From Clavulina sp. PMI_390 (taxonomy: Eukaryota > Basidiomycota > Agaricomycetes > Cantharellales > Hydnaceae), in assembly GCA_015039315.1 (NCBI GenBank), contig WIDE01000061.1, positions 1 to 64,000 of the forward strand: a DNA stretch of 64,000 bases, written 5' to 3'. The position numbers and the translations under genes were made by a program. The first letter of the stretch is position 1, and every line of letters begins with the position of its first letter. The notes beneath the pieces were generated by a model. The model did no database searches. It worked only from the letters and a program-made list of their open reading frames with translations, and had not been told where the DNA came from. Of the stretch, positions 1 through 11,480 are shown piece after piece.

Positions 1-228
1 ATTTTTTTTACACAATCCCATTTTTGTCTGCAGCGATGCAAGGAAGAGAGGATCTCAAACGGGGGAGGTTCTAGATTATCTGCACGATATCATGGTTGGA
101 TCCTTATCGCTCAAAACATTTCTCCTGTAGTGAGGTGAGTTGCGAATAAATCTCAAAAAGTACGATATGGCTATGAGGTTCATATCGTGGAGTGGAAGAA
201 TTATTTTATTTCTACTGCAGTTTTTCTA
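1..228. other. No gene recognised at left edge
   Basis: AT-rich sequence downstream of the first minus-strand gene. I see no convincing exon, RNA gene or repeat here. Confidence 0.5.
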
Positions 229-1246
229 TTAGACTTGGTATCTAGTACATATTTTCCTATTGAAATATGCCACCCAAGGTGACCCTGGCCCCAGAAAAAC
301 TCCTAGATGTCTTACTATAATCAGCCAAGAGTAAAACATGCGTAGGTGGCGCGTCGAAAGCTGAGTTGGCCCGTTCGTCCATCGCTTTCCCGCTTTTGCC
401 GTTGGAGCACCGGACTCTAGGTCGCTGGCAGAGACAAAGAAAGCCCACATATCGAGGCCATGAATATGCCCAATGCAGCAGACAGCTCCAGCGGGGTCAT
501 AACGTAACATTCCGTGTTTGAAAAAGAAAGCACGGTAGTGGAACTTGAGGTCGAACTGAAGCACCCAAGTGATAGCAGGCGTGACATAGATTGGAGGGAG
601 AACAGCAGCTAGGCCCATCTCGGAAGGGAAGGCTGCGATAAAGTCCAAGAAATGGTAGAGTGTGAAGGCTACCTGCTCGGGCTCATACTTCAGGTGCGAG
701 TCAATCTTCACGCGATGCGGGTGTGCAAGGAGCTCGAGAGCACGTGTATGGTTCTTTGTCTTGTAGATTTGCTCGAGATGAGAGAGACGAATCTCCTTCA
801 CATCAAGCTTATGAAAAGCCTTCTCGGCATCTTGAACAGCAGTCTGGATTGTTGGCGGTAGGACTCCACTGCCCACTGCCAAGGAGAAAGTCATTCCATT
901 ATCAGCCGCACTAGTGAGGAGTGCTGCTGCTACATCGGCAAGTGACTCTGGGGAGTTGTCTCTACATTAACCAGAGGATTGGGTGGTGAGGGACTTCCAA
1001 AAGAGGAAATTCAACGCAAAATTGGGTGAAACTCACGTTGAGAAGTCCTCCAACCGATTGGTTGAAGGAGACGTGGCTGACATGGACCTTACAGAGGAAA
1101 CAAAAAGACTGGTCGAGAAATCCGCGTGATTTGTGGCTGAATTGGGATCCCAGACCAGGAAAGAGTTTGGGTGGAACGTGGAGTTGAAGGAAGCTGTGAC
1201 AAATTCGGAGCCGTAAGGAAGCACATCAGAACAAAACAACTTTTAC
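229..1246 (-). CDS. Orphan gene, 3' part clear, 5' end uncertain
   Basis: The main exon runs from about 966 down to the stop at 229 and encodes roughly 245 residues. A second exon (about 1036 to 1240) ends at a donor GTGAG and joins in frame at the acceptor TGTAG near 967, reading EDFSTDNSPESLADV across the junction. The protein has an acidic and helical first half (EKAFHKLDVKEIRLSHLEQI) and an aromatic, hydrophobic second half. I recognise no family. The 5' end is not fixed: the ATG at 1244-1246 is out of frame with the preferred reading, so an earlier exon or another start is possible. It lies in the same direction as two larger orphan genes upstream, and could be a distal part of the same locus. 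The exon pair is well supported; the function is unknown. Confidence 0.5.
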
Positions 1247-1600
1247 TCATTGTGTCAATCAGAGGAGCCAGTCAACTCAATATATTGGGAAGCACGAGAT
1301 AGTGTGAATGAGCGAGTGCACAGAAAGCGATACAGCACAATCAGTCAGACCAAATCACGCAATACTGGGACGAAGGCACAGATGTAAGTAAGTAAATGAG
1401 CGAGAGTGTGGACGGAAAGAACGTGAATGAATGGAAGCTAGAAGCAGGAGACACAAACAGGGAAGACAGAGGGAGGGGATTATGAGAGGACGAACCAAAT
1501 CACAAATTTCGATGCAAGAACAGATGCACGGAATAGGATTCAATCAGTTGCAATCACACAGGGAATACAAGGTGTCAAGGCCTTAAAGTTATGAATCTGC
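1247..1600. other. Spacer between two orphan genes
   Basis: GA-rich sequence with short polypurine runs between the 3' end of one minus-strand gene and the 5' region of the next. The open frames here are low-complexity and do not look like protein. Nothing further recognised. Confidence 0.4.
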
Positions 1601-3988
1601 TTAATGGCCGGTCTGCCGAGGAGTGCCCTCAGGATCTGCAGTGGCCTTTGGACGAGAACGAGCGCTTGGGGTGGTGCGACGAGAAGCAGCAGTGGATGGA
1701 CGGGTCGTGGTGGTGGGCAATTTGACAGAAGGTTGAAGGCGAGAGGTGCCAGATCGAGTTGAGCGCGCATTGCTGATTTTGGTAGGAGGCGCAAGCGCTT
1801 CTTCATCATCCTCATCGTCGTCGTCGTCGTCGTCATGATCATCATCGGCATCGACATCGTAGTTGTTGCTGTTGTCGTTGTTGATGTTGATGTCGCCATC
1901 GCCATTGCCGTCATCGCCAGTATCAGTGCCAATTGCGAGTTTACTGGCAGAGAGAGTAACAAGATCGTCCATAACGACATCTTCGTCGCTGACCTTGCGT
2001 GAAACTGTACCCTTACGAGAGCGTTTTGGTGGCTCGTCAGGCATGAGGGAGTCAGAATCGCCGGATGTGCGAGCACGCTTGAAGCGAGAAGCTTCCTCCG
2101 CAAGAGACAAAGGAGGAGGCATGGATGAGGTGGTCGTGACAAGGGGGCTCGATGGTTCGAAATTGAAGGACTCGTCTTGCTGGGATGGCACATCCAGCAC
2201 AGGCGAGGAGGGATTGGGATTGTCGTTTGGGATGAGGTCGTTGGAGAGCTGAAATTCCCAATCTTTAGGGAAATCACCCCTATTGAAATCTTTGTCGACG
2301 CATTCAAAAGGCGCAGTGAGAAAGTACTCCATTGTCTCCTCCAACGGCACATCGTGATCCATCTCGTCCTCAGCAACTTTCCAAGCCTCAAGAGCACGAG
2401 GGTACTGAACAATAGCACACCATCCTTCTTGAACGTGGGCAGAGAGCTCGTCCCAAACGTTACAGACAAACTCGGGAAGATTATCTGGCATATCGATGAT
2501 AATGGCATTGTCAGCATTGGGGCCATTGTCGTCATTGTGAGCGCCCGCGTTGACATCGTTTTCATCCTCGCCTGCATCGACCGTGTTGTCGGCGTTCTCG
2601 GCGTTGTCGGCGTCACTGGCGTTGTCGGCATCACTTTTCTTGGTCTTTGCGTAACGCTGCTTGTTTGCTTCTCCACCGGAAGTTTGGACTTCCGTTGGGG
2701 TGTCAGAGCGTGCGCGAGGTTTGGGACGAAGAGGAGAGGTGATGTCACCAAGAACCGCGGCTTCGAGTTCAGCATCAAAGGGAGGTTCAGGACGTCAGAC
2801 AGAAGGAGAAGAACGTTTACGCGATGGGACGATAGAGCCAACAAGATCAGGGGATGATGCGGGGAGCTCAACAGAGACGGTCATGCGGGGGCGTGGTTTC
2901 GTCCGAGCAACAGTAGGATCAGGAGAAATCTGGACGGCTTTTCCCTTGCCTTTAGTCGTCTCACGAGACTTTGAGACTTGCGCGCTGGGATTACGCTTGT
3001 CGGAGCCGGATGATGATGCCTTGCCAGAGGGAGGAGGATTTTTTGTTGCGCGTGCGATGATTTTGTTGCGGGGAGCAACAGGCGTAGCAACAACAGGTTC
3101 GTCACCGTCCTCCATAGACTCGTCGGAGTTGTGGTCATCCGACGTCGGAGGTATGGGAGCAGCAGCGGCGGCGGCCTTAGCACGAGGAGCGGCGGATTTT
3201 GAAGAGGTCGCAGCGGCTGCAGAGGGAGCGCTGCGAGCCTATGGTCAACGAGCGATAATGGAGAATCACAGAAGAGCGAATGAGAATTGATGAAAGGGAA
3301 GAAGAAGGAAGCACATCGGGACCAACCTTTGCGCCGCACTTTGGCTTTGAGGGCACTGGCACGGGCGTATCAGTGTCAGCACCTGTCACCTTGACGGGAG
3401 AAACCAGCCGAACGCGTTAGGAAACAAGGAGATGGGAAGAATGAAATCTCTCACGTCTGTGGTAGCCCCAGCGTTCTTCTTGGACTTGCGAGTGACAGGC
3501 TTCACCTCCTCGCTCGAGGCAAACACAAGCCGTTTTGGATCAAAGCCGTGATGATGGGCAAGCACATTACCAACATCCTGGGAGAAAGTTACCGTAAGCA
3601 GTGATGACACGGCTATCGACGGAGGTCGAACGTACATGGATGAACTCGCTGGCCAGCTCGGCAATCTCGGGAAGCGTATTTTCGCCTGAGCCATTGAGCA
3701 CCTTGTGTTTGAGGATGGAGGTATGCAGTTTCTTGATGTAACCCGAAATCTCGTCCGACGTTGTGGTATACTTGGCCATCTGGAGCTGATAGTCCTCAGC
3801 AGTTATGGTCGTGTCCTCCACATCCGGTAAACAAATGGCGTCGGCTTGATCAAGCCAAGTCCATTTTGTCCCTCCACAAGACTCAACGAATGGATTGAGA
3901 ACTTCAGTGACAACAAAGCGGAGCTTATTCACTGCCCAGTTGGAGTGGGCATCTTTCTTCTAAAATGAATTTGGGGATATGCGACCCG
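1601..3988 (-). CDS. Orphan nuclear-looking protein with acidic C-terminus; one in-frame TGA
   Basis: Read on the minus strand, an acceptor near 3963 opens an exon starting KKDAHSNWAVNKLRF. Further exons at about 3590-3470 and 3390-3327 follow, then a long final exon from about 3238 to the stop at 1601. The final exon carries an Ala-rich stretch, basic nuclear-signal-like patches (SRKRSS, PPKRSRKG), repeated Asp-Ala-Asn triplets, a folded-looking part (PEFVCNVWDELSAHVQEGW near 2480), and an acidic run near 1850-1800 coded by a GAC/GAT triplet repeat. A single TGA at 2795-2797 interrupts an otherwise continuous frame of about 540 codons. The 5' end was not found: upstream sequence to 4175 gives no in-frame ATG, so a short leading exon is missing or the locus is degraded. 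No family is recognised. A chromatin or DNA-associated role is only suggested by composition. Confidence 0.5.
2795..2797 (-). other. In-frame TGA inside the long exon
   Basis: The frame reads ...PSRKRSSPSV, stop, RPEPPFDAELEAAVLGD... and stays open on both sides for hundreds of bases with similar composition. No GT-AG intron of normal size removes it while keeping frame: the nearest GT...AG pair is about 40 nt and shifts the frame. It may be a real nonsense mutation, a sequencing error, or the end of one gene with another beginning downstream. Confidence 0.7.
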
Positions 3989-4175
3989 TCACTGAATGTA
4001 CGAAGAGAAGTGAGGAAAAGCGTACAACAAACCAAGGCGCTGTCAGTAGCTTAGAGCGAATGACCGCAAGTATGAAACCCGCAAGATAAAGACCTCCAGA
4101 GTTCGACCTCAGAATCAATCCATGGGGGACAAGCCCGGCAGCTCGGTATATGATGTGAGAGTCAAGTGGCGAGTC

Positions 4176-7100
4176 TCAATTAGGTTTTGAAGGGTTGATA
4201 GAGCCAATCATGGATGGAGCGAGAAGAGTTTTCAGCGCATTCTGCTTTGCCAAAGTGAACCCGTACTCGACCGCGATTTTTTTGCTGTACGCCTCGTTGG
4301 TCTTACTGTCAGAGCTGCAGTACGGCACGTACTCGCCAAGGTTAAGATTGAGAGCGGCGGTGTGAAGTGGTCCACCTTTGACGTGATTCTCCATCACAAT
4401 GAGGGAGATAATGCGGTGGACCTTCTCGAGAATGTTTACGTTACTCCACAGAGCGGCAGTAATCTACGAGGGATTGTAAACAACGCCAACACACTGAGAA
4501 TGCGAGATGACGACTCACATTGAGCGAAAGCGACTGACGCTCTCCCCATCGCATGGTGGAGAGATGCTTGTCAGTATAAAGAAAATGCAGAAAAATGGCC
4601 GAAGCGTCGTTCATGCGAAGCCCCCCTCGACCTTGAACAGCAACTCCGTGAATGAGATGGGCAAACGCCCAACTTGCCAGCTAGAGAGGATGAAGATAAG
4701 ACATGAGTCTTTTCATATCGCGAACAATTGTCTCCCACAGCAACACGGTAATGATACGATGGTGCTGGTATGAATGACAGCAGCAGTACGGTAAAGTTAC
4801 CGTGGCACCAACTCTCACCGATAGTGCATGTAGCGCCACTGTAAATTTTCTGTCCTTCCAGGGAGACTGACTCGACATCACAGCAGCACGGTAATCTTAC
4901 CATGCCGCTGCAAGTAGCGGGTTCTCTCCCAGCAAAGGGGATATGCGTGCCGACGGCGGGACCGTAAAGTTACTGTGTCGCAATAGAGTAACAAGAGCCA
5001 AAAAAATAAAGTCAATCTCACCTCGCATAGAGCAACTGGCGCGGAACGAAATGCCACATCCATCTCCTTGATAGGGGTCATTGTTAGATACGGCATCTTC
5101 GCATGAAATTTGGAGTAGCCGAAGAAGAGATATTTTGCCCGGGCAATTTGCTCAGGCGTCAATGGGTTCCCCGAGTCGATTGCCAGTTCGATGAGGGCGG
5201 TGATGGCGTGATCACACCAGCTCCAGAACCCTTCATTCCATTCTGGACTTTCTTGGTTGCACACTGCATCCGTGATGTCGCCTAGATGCAATATCCAACC
5301 TTCGTCCATACGTTCCATCCATCCAGGAGGAGTCGGTAAACGTCCGCGACATGGCATAAGCCAGAACCGCTTGGAGCATTTCCGAATGATGGCGGCATTC
5401 TGCGGCTGCGCACGCCGCTCTCGTCTAAGCTCTTCACCCTCCTCCCACGTTTTTGGACCCGTGACGAGCTCAGCATCCTGTTTCCGTCGGTTAACCTTGG
5501 TAACCTTGATATTGATCCCGAGCGCCTCGTCCACCTCGTCAGGCGAGGGAAAGTCCGGATCCTCGCTGAACACGTAGTACAGTACGTAGTTCCACGCAGA
5601 CACAGAGTAGTCAATGAGCTATAGATTGGTCGAATGTTAGTATTCAGCAGTATCCACATTGGCTCGAAGCTTGGCTGTGCAAACGTACGCCTTTGTGCCC
5701 AGGAGCGTACGCTGCGTGCGTCTCCACCTTCGCAAATTGGCCCAGGTTGAAATGGATATTGTTTGTGAAGGTCAAGGCGAGATGGGTTCCGAGATTGTCA
5801 AATGCGTCTCGTTGTGCACGCGACCCCCAGAGACTGCTTTTAAGCATGAGGTCAAAAACGCTGACCAGCTTCTCGGGATCCAGGTGCTCGACCTTGTCCG
5901 AATCAAAGTCCGGATCCTTCACGAGCTCAGTATGCAGCCTGGTAATGCGTTCGTGCTCATCAGAAATAGCATCTAGGTATGCTGCGAGTCTCTGGCCCGT
6001 TTTCTCCTCCACCGTCTCCTCGCGAGTGTGTGTGGACTTGTTCATCGAAATCACGTTAATGATGTCGTGCCAGTTCTTGAAACGCGTTCTCCACGACTCA
6101 AGCAGGGTCTTGCGGATAGCCACGCTCTTCAGTATCTGGACTCCTGTTTAATATTCCATATGCTCAGAACTCACCAGGTCATAAATCATCACCACCATAT
6201 ATTCGGTGTCCCGAATAAACCGCTGCCACATCTCAATTGTTGGCTTGATCTTTGCAATGTCGGCATTGATCGTGTTGACCCAGTTCGCGGAGTCCTTGAT
6301 CAACCCGCTCGCATCCTTGCGGCTGCGCAGGGGTTCTGGTAGCTCCTCAACACTCTTCAGTCCTTCCGGAAGATCTTTTGCTTGCAGCACCAGCTTCTCC
6401 AGCGCCTTCAGCTCAGGCTCCTTCGTTGCAAGATACTTCGCCCCTTCAGTACGTCCACCCGTCACAGCTTCGCGTCGATGCTGGTGGAGTTGAACATTAA
6501 CATCCTGCGCAATGGCTAATATAATTATTGACTCACCATTCCCGTATACGACATAATTGAGTATGGTCGTTCTTCGTGAATCCAATCAAGCACGGGAAGC
6601 TCCTCCACGTTTGACTTGGAGATCTCGAACGCCAAAGTTCCTTTGATCTTCGCCCATTGGGCTTGTCGGAGTCCAATAGAGAATGCCGCTAATTGACGAT
6701 TCAGTACTTCACTCTCACCCATGATAAAATCGAATTGATTCAAGCTCACTTTCTTCGCTCACTTTGACCCCCTCACTCTTCATATTCTCTCGGATCTTGA
6801 CAACGTCGGTCGTGTTCACATTACGAGATATTCCCACTACAAAAGATTTTGACAGTGGTCAGTAGTTTCGACAGTAAATGATCATCTTCCCTTGTACTCA
6901 CAGCCATGCGCAAATTGAGGCTTGTGTACATCCCTGATCCGAACTCGTGCAAAACCCAGCCGAGCTGCCCTCGCTGCCCTGTCGGGATCGATCACCTTTG
7001 GTACTATGTTGTATACGTTGTCGTAAATTATTAGTGTCCATGCTCGGCGAAAACGTGCTCAAAGACTTACAGCTTTGAGGACTCTGTGCAGGCTCGACAA

Positions 7101-7529
7101 CAGCAGTGTTCGTCATCAAATCATCGATACTTTCGCGCACCATCAATTTCGCTAAAAACAACGGTGCTTAGAGTTGATCAAGTCTTAGTACATTGCATTG
7201 TTCTCACAGGCGTCGGCCGTCTCGCTCTCTTCATTCTCAGGCACTTCGGCAGATTTGCCGGCAGCCGCAGCCTTCTTGCGTCGCACAGCTGCTTCGCTCG
7301 TCTTGCTGACCTTTGTTGATTTGGCGGGCAACGCTGGTGCCGGCTGATCACTCGCTGATTCTTCGCCGCTGTTTTCGGGCGCTTTGTTGGGCTTGCTCGC
7401 CGCTGGTGCGCGCTGTTTCTTTGTCGGAGGTGCACCTTCCTTCTGCTTACCTTTATTCAGTTTAGAAGGCGCAGATATTGATGAGTCGTGGCCGATGGCC
7501 TCTTCTTCGTCGGTTTCTTTACTACTCAT
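4176..7529 (-). CDS. Large multi-exon orphan protein with basic disordered N-terminus
   Basis: Starts at the ATG 7527-7529 with a disordered Ser/Lys/Pro/Ala-rich N-terminus (about 105 residues) holding nuclear-signal-like patches such as PPTKKQR. Splicing can be followed through acceptors near 7154, 7020, 6840, 6730, 6510, 6145, 5620, about 4640 and 4465, with introns mostly 49-75 nt. The joined protein is roughly 760 residues. A segment after the N-terminus (RVRIRDVHKPQF ... VVKIRENMKSEGVKSEVL) looks faintly like a ParB-type fold, but I would not assign it. Later segments are helical, charged and Trp-rich (WRTRFKNWHDIINVISMNK; GWILHLGDITDAVC; STMRWGERQSLSLN). One intron, about 5035 to 4640, is far longer than the rest and carries palindromic repeats. 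Function unknown; a lineage-specific nuclear protein is the most I would infer. Confidence 0.6.
4735..4995. repeat. Cluster of short palindromes inside an intron
   Basis: Four or five variants of one near-palindrome, with consensus like YACGGTAA-NN-TTACCGTG, lie about 40-100 bases apart at roughly 4747, 4787, 4841, 4888 and 4966. The best copies are TACGGTAAAGTTACCGTG and CACGGTAATCTTACCATG. The cluster fills an intron of about 390 nt in a gene whose other introns are near 55 nt, which suggests an insertion of a small mobile or foldback element. Confidence 0.6.
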
Positions 7530-7900
7530 GCCTTTTTAGCGGTACGGTGCGTCAGATCTGTTTGGGATCCGGTCTCGAGGATGCAGAGAGGCAGTGTTTG
7601 GCGTTGTGTACGTCTGTGGGTAACTCGCTTGCGTCACTTGCTTTCAATGTCAGTCAGCCTGACTGTTATTCCCTAGTTCTCTTGCGTTTCTCATTTTGTT
7701 TACTACCTACTATCATATCATATCTGCCATAGTATACCTGCAGATTGTTCAGACCGCGTCCAATCAGATAGCCGGTTTGCATTACTATTTGTCAGCACAC
7801 GACACACTACCGTCTCACGCTGAACTAATTGCGTCCTGTCACGCCAGCTGCATTCGATGCGTGCTCACTCTGTATCCCAACTGATTACATCAATCTTTAC
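7530..7900. promoter_or_regulatory. Upstream region of the large orphan gene
   Basis: About 370 bases upstream of the ATG at 7529. It is pyrimidine-rich on the plus strand without a convincing exon. It presumably holds the promoter; no specific element can be named. Confidence 0.35.
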
Positions 7901-7904
7901 ATCC

Positions 7905-7985
7905 TCGCGGTAAGGTGAATTTACGCTACGGGTTCACTTCAGTTCACCGATCTAACGCTATCGTAAATTTTCCGTGTCGCCAGTT
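7905..7985. repeat. Palindrome copies at left edge of repeat block
   Basis: Two degenerate copies of the GTAA...TTAC motif seen at 4.7-5.0 kb: GCGGTAAGGTGAATTTACGC near 7909 and ATCGTAAATTTTCCGTGTCGCC near 7963. They sit immediately outside the GC-rich tandem repeats. Confidence 0.45.
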
Positions 7986-8089
7986 CCGCGCATAGAATCA
8001 GTGACGGTGTTGTGTGCTTTTTTGATAGGGTCGCGGGGTCGCGGCCGCTGGGCGCGCGATGGTTGGCCAAAAGAAAAAGAAAAAAAGAG

Positions 8090-8880
8090 TACAACGATGC
8101 TGCAATGCCAGAGGGCATTGCGTGCGTTGCTGTGGTGGTGTGGCTGGTGTTTGAAAAGGCAGCGGGGGCGTTGTGCGCTCGTTTGAGGTTGTGGGGTGGC
8201 TGGCGTGTTGACGGTTGCCGTGGACGGTGCACAAAGCAGAGAACAGCGCAGCGGCGCCAGAAGGCACCACATGCGTTGTCATGGTGGTGGGGGGGATGAT
8301 GGCGGATGGGCTCAGGGTGCTCAATTGAGTAGCAGGGACGTGGGGCAGTCGTTTGAGGCTGTTGGGTAGCGGGTATGTTGATGGTGGTCGTTGACAGTGC
8401 ACAAAGCGGATAGCGGCGCCGCGGCGCCAGATGGCGTCGCGTGCATCGTCAAGGAGGTGGAGAAGATGGCGAAGGGCGGGGATATGGTCGTGGAATAGGC
8501 GGCAGAGGCGTCCTGCGCTTGTTCGAGGCAGTCGTGCGTTGTGGGGCGCCAGACGTTGACGTGGTCGATGGAGAACAAGCACAGCAACACCGCGATGCCA
8601 GAGGGCATCACGTGCGTTGCTGTAGTGGTGCAGTAGGGGGCGGGGAGTGCTGCGGTGGCCGTAGACTTGATGGTGGGCGCCTGGAGCATGCGTTCGAGGT
8701 CGTCGCGGGGTCGTAGTCGTTGGATGTTGTTGTGGTTGCCAGAAATGAAGTACAGGGCCGCGGCAACGCCAAAGGGCATTGAGGGCGTCGTCTGTGGTGG
8801 TGCGAGAGGAGGTCGTAGACGTGGCAGTGGTTGTTGATAGGTAGTGGGGGCAGGGTGGGGCGTCGTGTGCTCGTTAGAGG
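8090..8880 (-). repeat. Degenerate GC-rich tandem repeat, about five units
   Basis: A unit of about 145-172 bp recurs, marked by a small hairpin-like core such as GCGATGCCAGAGGGCATCGCG followed by TGCGTTGCTGTGGTGGTG. Cores lie near 8106, 8252, 8425, 8595 and 8767. On the minus strand every unit reads a variant of H-x-MPSGIAAxLxxF, so the open frames here are products of the repeat and not evidence for a gene. Two further units occur in the opposite orientation at 11.04-11.42 kb. Confidence 0.65.
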
Positions 8881-8984
8881 TCACTGGGAGGTAGAGGATG
8901 GAGTACCTAGCATATATGAAGTACTTTATCAGTAAGAAAAACATAATAGTTATCTTTTAAACACTCACCTGCACCTCTTGCGAC

Positions 8985-9095
8985 CCCTCCTATGCGCTTC
9001 CAGCGCGTCCTCCACAGCTCCTGCAGTTAATACCCGCCGTCAACATTGCGTCGTTGCGCGGTTGTTCGGCGGGTATAGGAGGGCGTGGAGGAGAA
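8985..9095. repeat. Imperfect inverted repeat
   Basis: The left arm near 9008-9037 (GCGTCCTCCAC ... AATACCCGCCG) matches the reverse complement of the right arm near 9068-9093 (CGGCGGGTATAGGAGGGCG then TGGAGGA). About 30 bases separate the arms. It would fold as a GC-rich stem-loop. It may be the end of a foldback element. Confidence 0.5.
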
Positions 9096-10960
9096 AAAAA
9101 GATATCTTGCATCCTAAAAACCTAATAGAAGGGGCTCATTAGTCATTTCGAGAGCCGTGGTGGGGAAAGTGAGAGAGAGTGGTTGGTAGGAGGTGGGCTT
9201 GACCTCTGCGCGAAGCGTGGGAAACATGTCGACGAGGACCAAAAACCTGAAAGTGGTTAGAATCACTCCAAAGTTGGAGAGAGTACTCAAAATAGCATTT
9301 AGATATGTTCGACGAATTATCGTAGCTTGAGGAGGCCTAGAAGATGAGCAACAGAGTGCGGGGCAGCGATGCGCTGGCAGGGCGGCACCCCTCCCTTTCT
9401 ACTTGCGACAGAGATCTGTGGCAAGATCGACGACGCTGGAGGATTTTCGATCTACCCTCTGAGTACTTTGACTTATTTTAGATGATTAGAATATGCGAAT
9501 TGAATATGCCACTAGCACCTAAGTCTCGTCACGACTGAACGGAACCTCAGTTCAGTAGTCAAACAATTTAATCCCAATAGCTTAAACGTCATCAAAGAGC
9601 TCTTATATGTATACAACTTCAATGACAGGCAGTTCGAGGCCTTCAGTACCGCTCCAAGAGCTTGCATTACGCTCGCCCAGGCCAAATATGCACCCTGAGA
9701 CCATTTGAGTACATTGAACGTAGATAGAAATTATATAAATGCGTTGTAGAAGTCAAATATATGAGTGTGTATGACTGGTGAATTTTCGTAGCTTGAAGAT
9801 GAGAGGAAGAGTCCTAACTTTGACATGTGCTGCTTGACTATAGTCGCTTTCATACAATCACAGAAAACGTATTGGGGCAACGAGTAATCCTATCATCATA
9901 ATTACTCTAATTATATTATATCACGATACTGGAGTACCTTCTTGTGCGAAAAAAACCGGTTCCAGATACCAGGGAGTATATAAACAGCGGGTGGGGGTCT
10001 GAGGTGTGCTAGGGTATGAGAAGAAAAATACCTTCCAGTGATCCGATCGGCGGCAAACAAGGCCCAGAATGATGAATGAAGTTGGTCGAAGCATCCTATG
10101 TGCTTCGATCTCCTATAAGACACCCGTTAGAGAATTAATCGGGGAGGGTACTGCCGGTGGAGGTCGCCAAAGGCACAGTGAATTTGAATGGAAATGATAC
10201 TTTATAATCGTCGATTGATCTTAAAATGGGAGCTAGATCTACTTGAGAGCGTAAAAATAGGATATCAACGCTAGGAAACTAATAATCTCCATGGGGTGAA
10301 GTTGGCGAGATGCGCCCTCTGCTGTTTCTATTCTGAGACGCGATATCACAACTATTATAACACACAAGGGTCCGTATGGTACTTTAGTGGCCTTATACAC
10401 GCTTAGAACCTCAAAGAACGCGTGTTGTCGCCGTGAACAATGTGCCTGGTGTCGCGGTCAAGGCGGGCATCCCTGAGCTTGTTCCTCGCCCATTTCTCAT
10501 CCGTTCTTGCTCGTGTCTTCGTCGAATGACTCCATTTAATACCCTCTTTCCATTCGAAGACTCATATATGAAATCATGCTCAAGTCATTTTTTTGTTTAT
10601 TGTCGGGTGTTGATCCTTAGCATGACTTCGAGCTCAAGCCCACCACCTCAACACGTCTAGGGTCTGGGACCCGCAAGAAAAACTGTCGACAACTTCACTT
10701 CATCTATTATCAGTTATCTCAGATCAATTATAGTACACCCTCGCGCTGCTGCCGCCTGTCCCATACCCACTGCACGACCGCGCAACAACGCGATGTCGAC
10801 GGAGGGTATCATGTTTACAGGCCGTAGGACGAACACTGTAGAGGCGTAAATAAGATATATGGGGCACAGAGGTGAGTAACTATGCATCTTTTCATGCTCT
10901 GGAGTCAATCTGACTGTTACTTTCTTTGCTAGGCGTGATACTGACAACCAACGTCCCCCA
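9096..10960. other. AT-rich gene-poor core of the repeat block
   Basis: No reading frame here looks like protein, and stop codons are dense in all frames. Composition changes sharply from the GC-rich repeats on both sides. I see no transposase or reverse transcriptase motif, so if this is a mobile element it is non-autonomous or badly decayed. Confidence 0.45.
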
Positions 10961-11480
10961 CCAACCCCTGGACGTCCTGAACGTGCGCAGGACGCCCTTG
11001 CCGCCTTTTTACCACAACAACATATCTCACCACTATCCCCCCACCTCCGCAGCGACGTGCGCAATGCCATCCGGTGTTGCTGCATCACTGTGCTCGTTTT
11101 AAGCAAGCACCAAGACACCTGGCGCGCGCAACCCGCCGACAGCATCGAACAAGCACACAACCCATCCACCATCTCTTGTACGACCACAACCCCGCCCACT
11201 ACGGTCTCCACCACCACCACAGCAACGCACGCGATGCCCTCAGGCGTTGCGGCATCGCTGTGCCCGTTCTCATCAACAACAACGCATGGTGTCCCACCAC
11301 CATCCCGATTGCCTCAAACGAGCGCACGACGCCCCCGCCCACTCACCCGATTTCACCCGTCCGATCCCCCTCCACGCTGCCATTGACTTTTGGCTACCCA
11401 CCGACGCTGCGGTGCGATCGGCGGCCGTATCGCGCGCTACCAGCACCACTGTAGAAGCGCATCGATTGATCATTCTAATG
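10960..11480 (+). repeat. Inverted counterpart of the 8.1-8.9 kb tandem repeats
   Basis: At least two units of about 167 bp lie near 11060 and 11230 (GCGCAATGCCATCCGGTGTTGCTGC and CGCGATGCCCTCAGGCGTTGCGGC). They read MPSGVAASLCxF on the plus strand, the same string that the left cluster encodes on the minus strand. The two clusters are therefore in opposite orientation around an AT-rich core. Confidence 0.6.

Noticed and set aside
1540..2871. 443-codon minus-strand frame rich in Thr/Pro/Leu
   Set aside because: It is the shifted frame of the acidic, Asn/Asp-rich orphan exon; the other frame has a better protein character and consistent splice sites.
6900..7030. ParB-like nuclease domain in the large orphan protein
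   Set aside because: The likeness rests on a few residues (DVHKPQF ... IRENMKSEG) and no catalytic or DNA-binding motif can be confirmed by eye.
8000..8944. Long minus-strand open frames with repeated MPSGIAA peptides
   Set aside because: The peptides follow the DNA repeat exactly, several frames are open at once, and there are no splice signals or family likeness. They are by-products of the tandem repeat.
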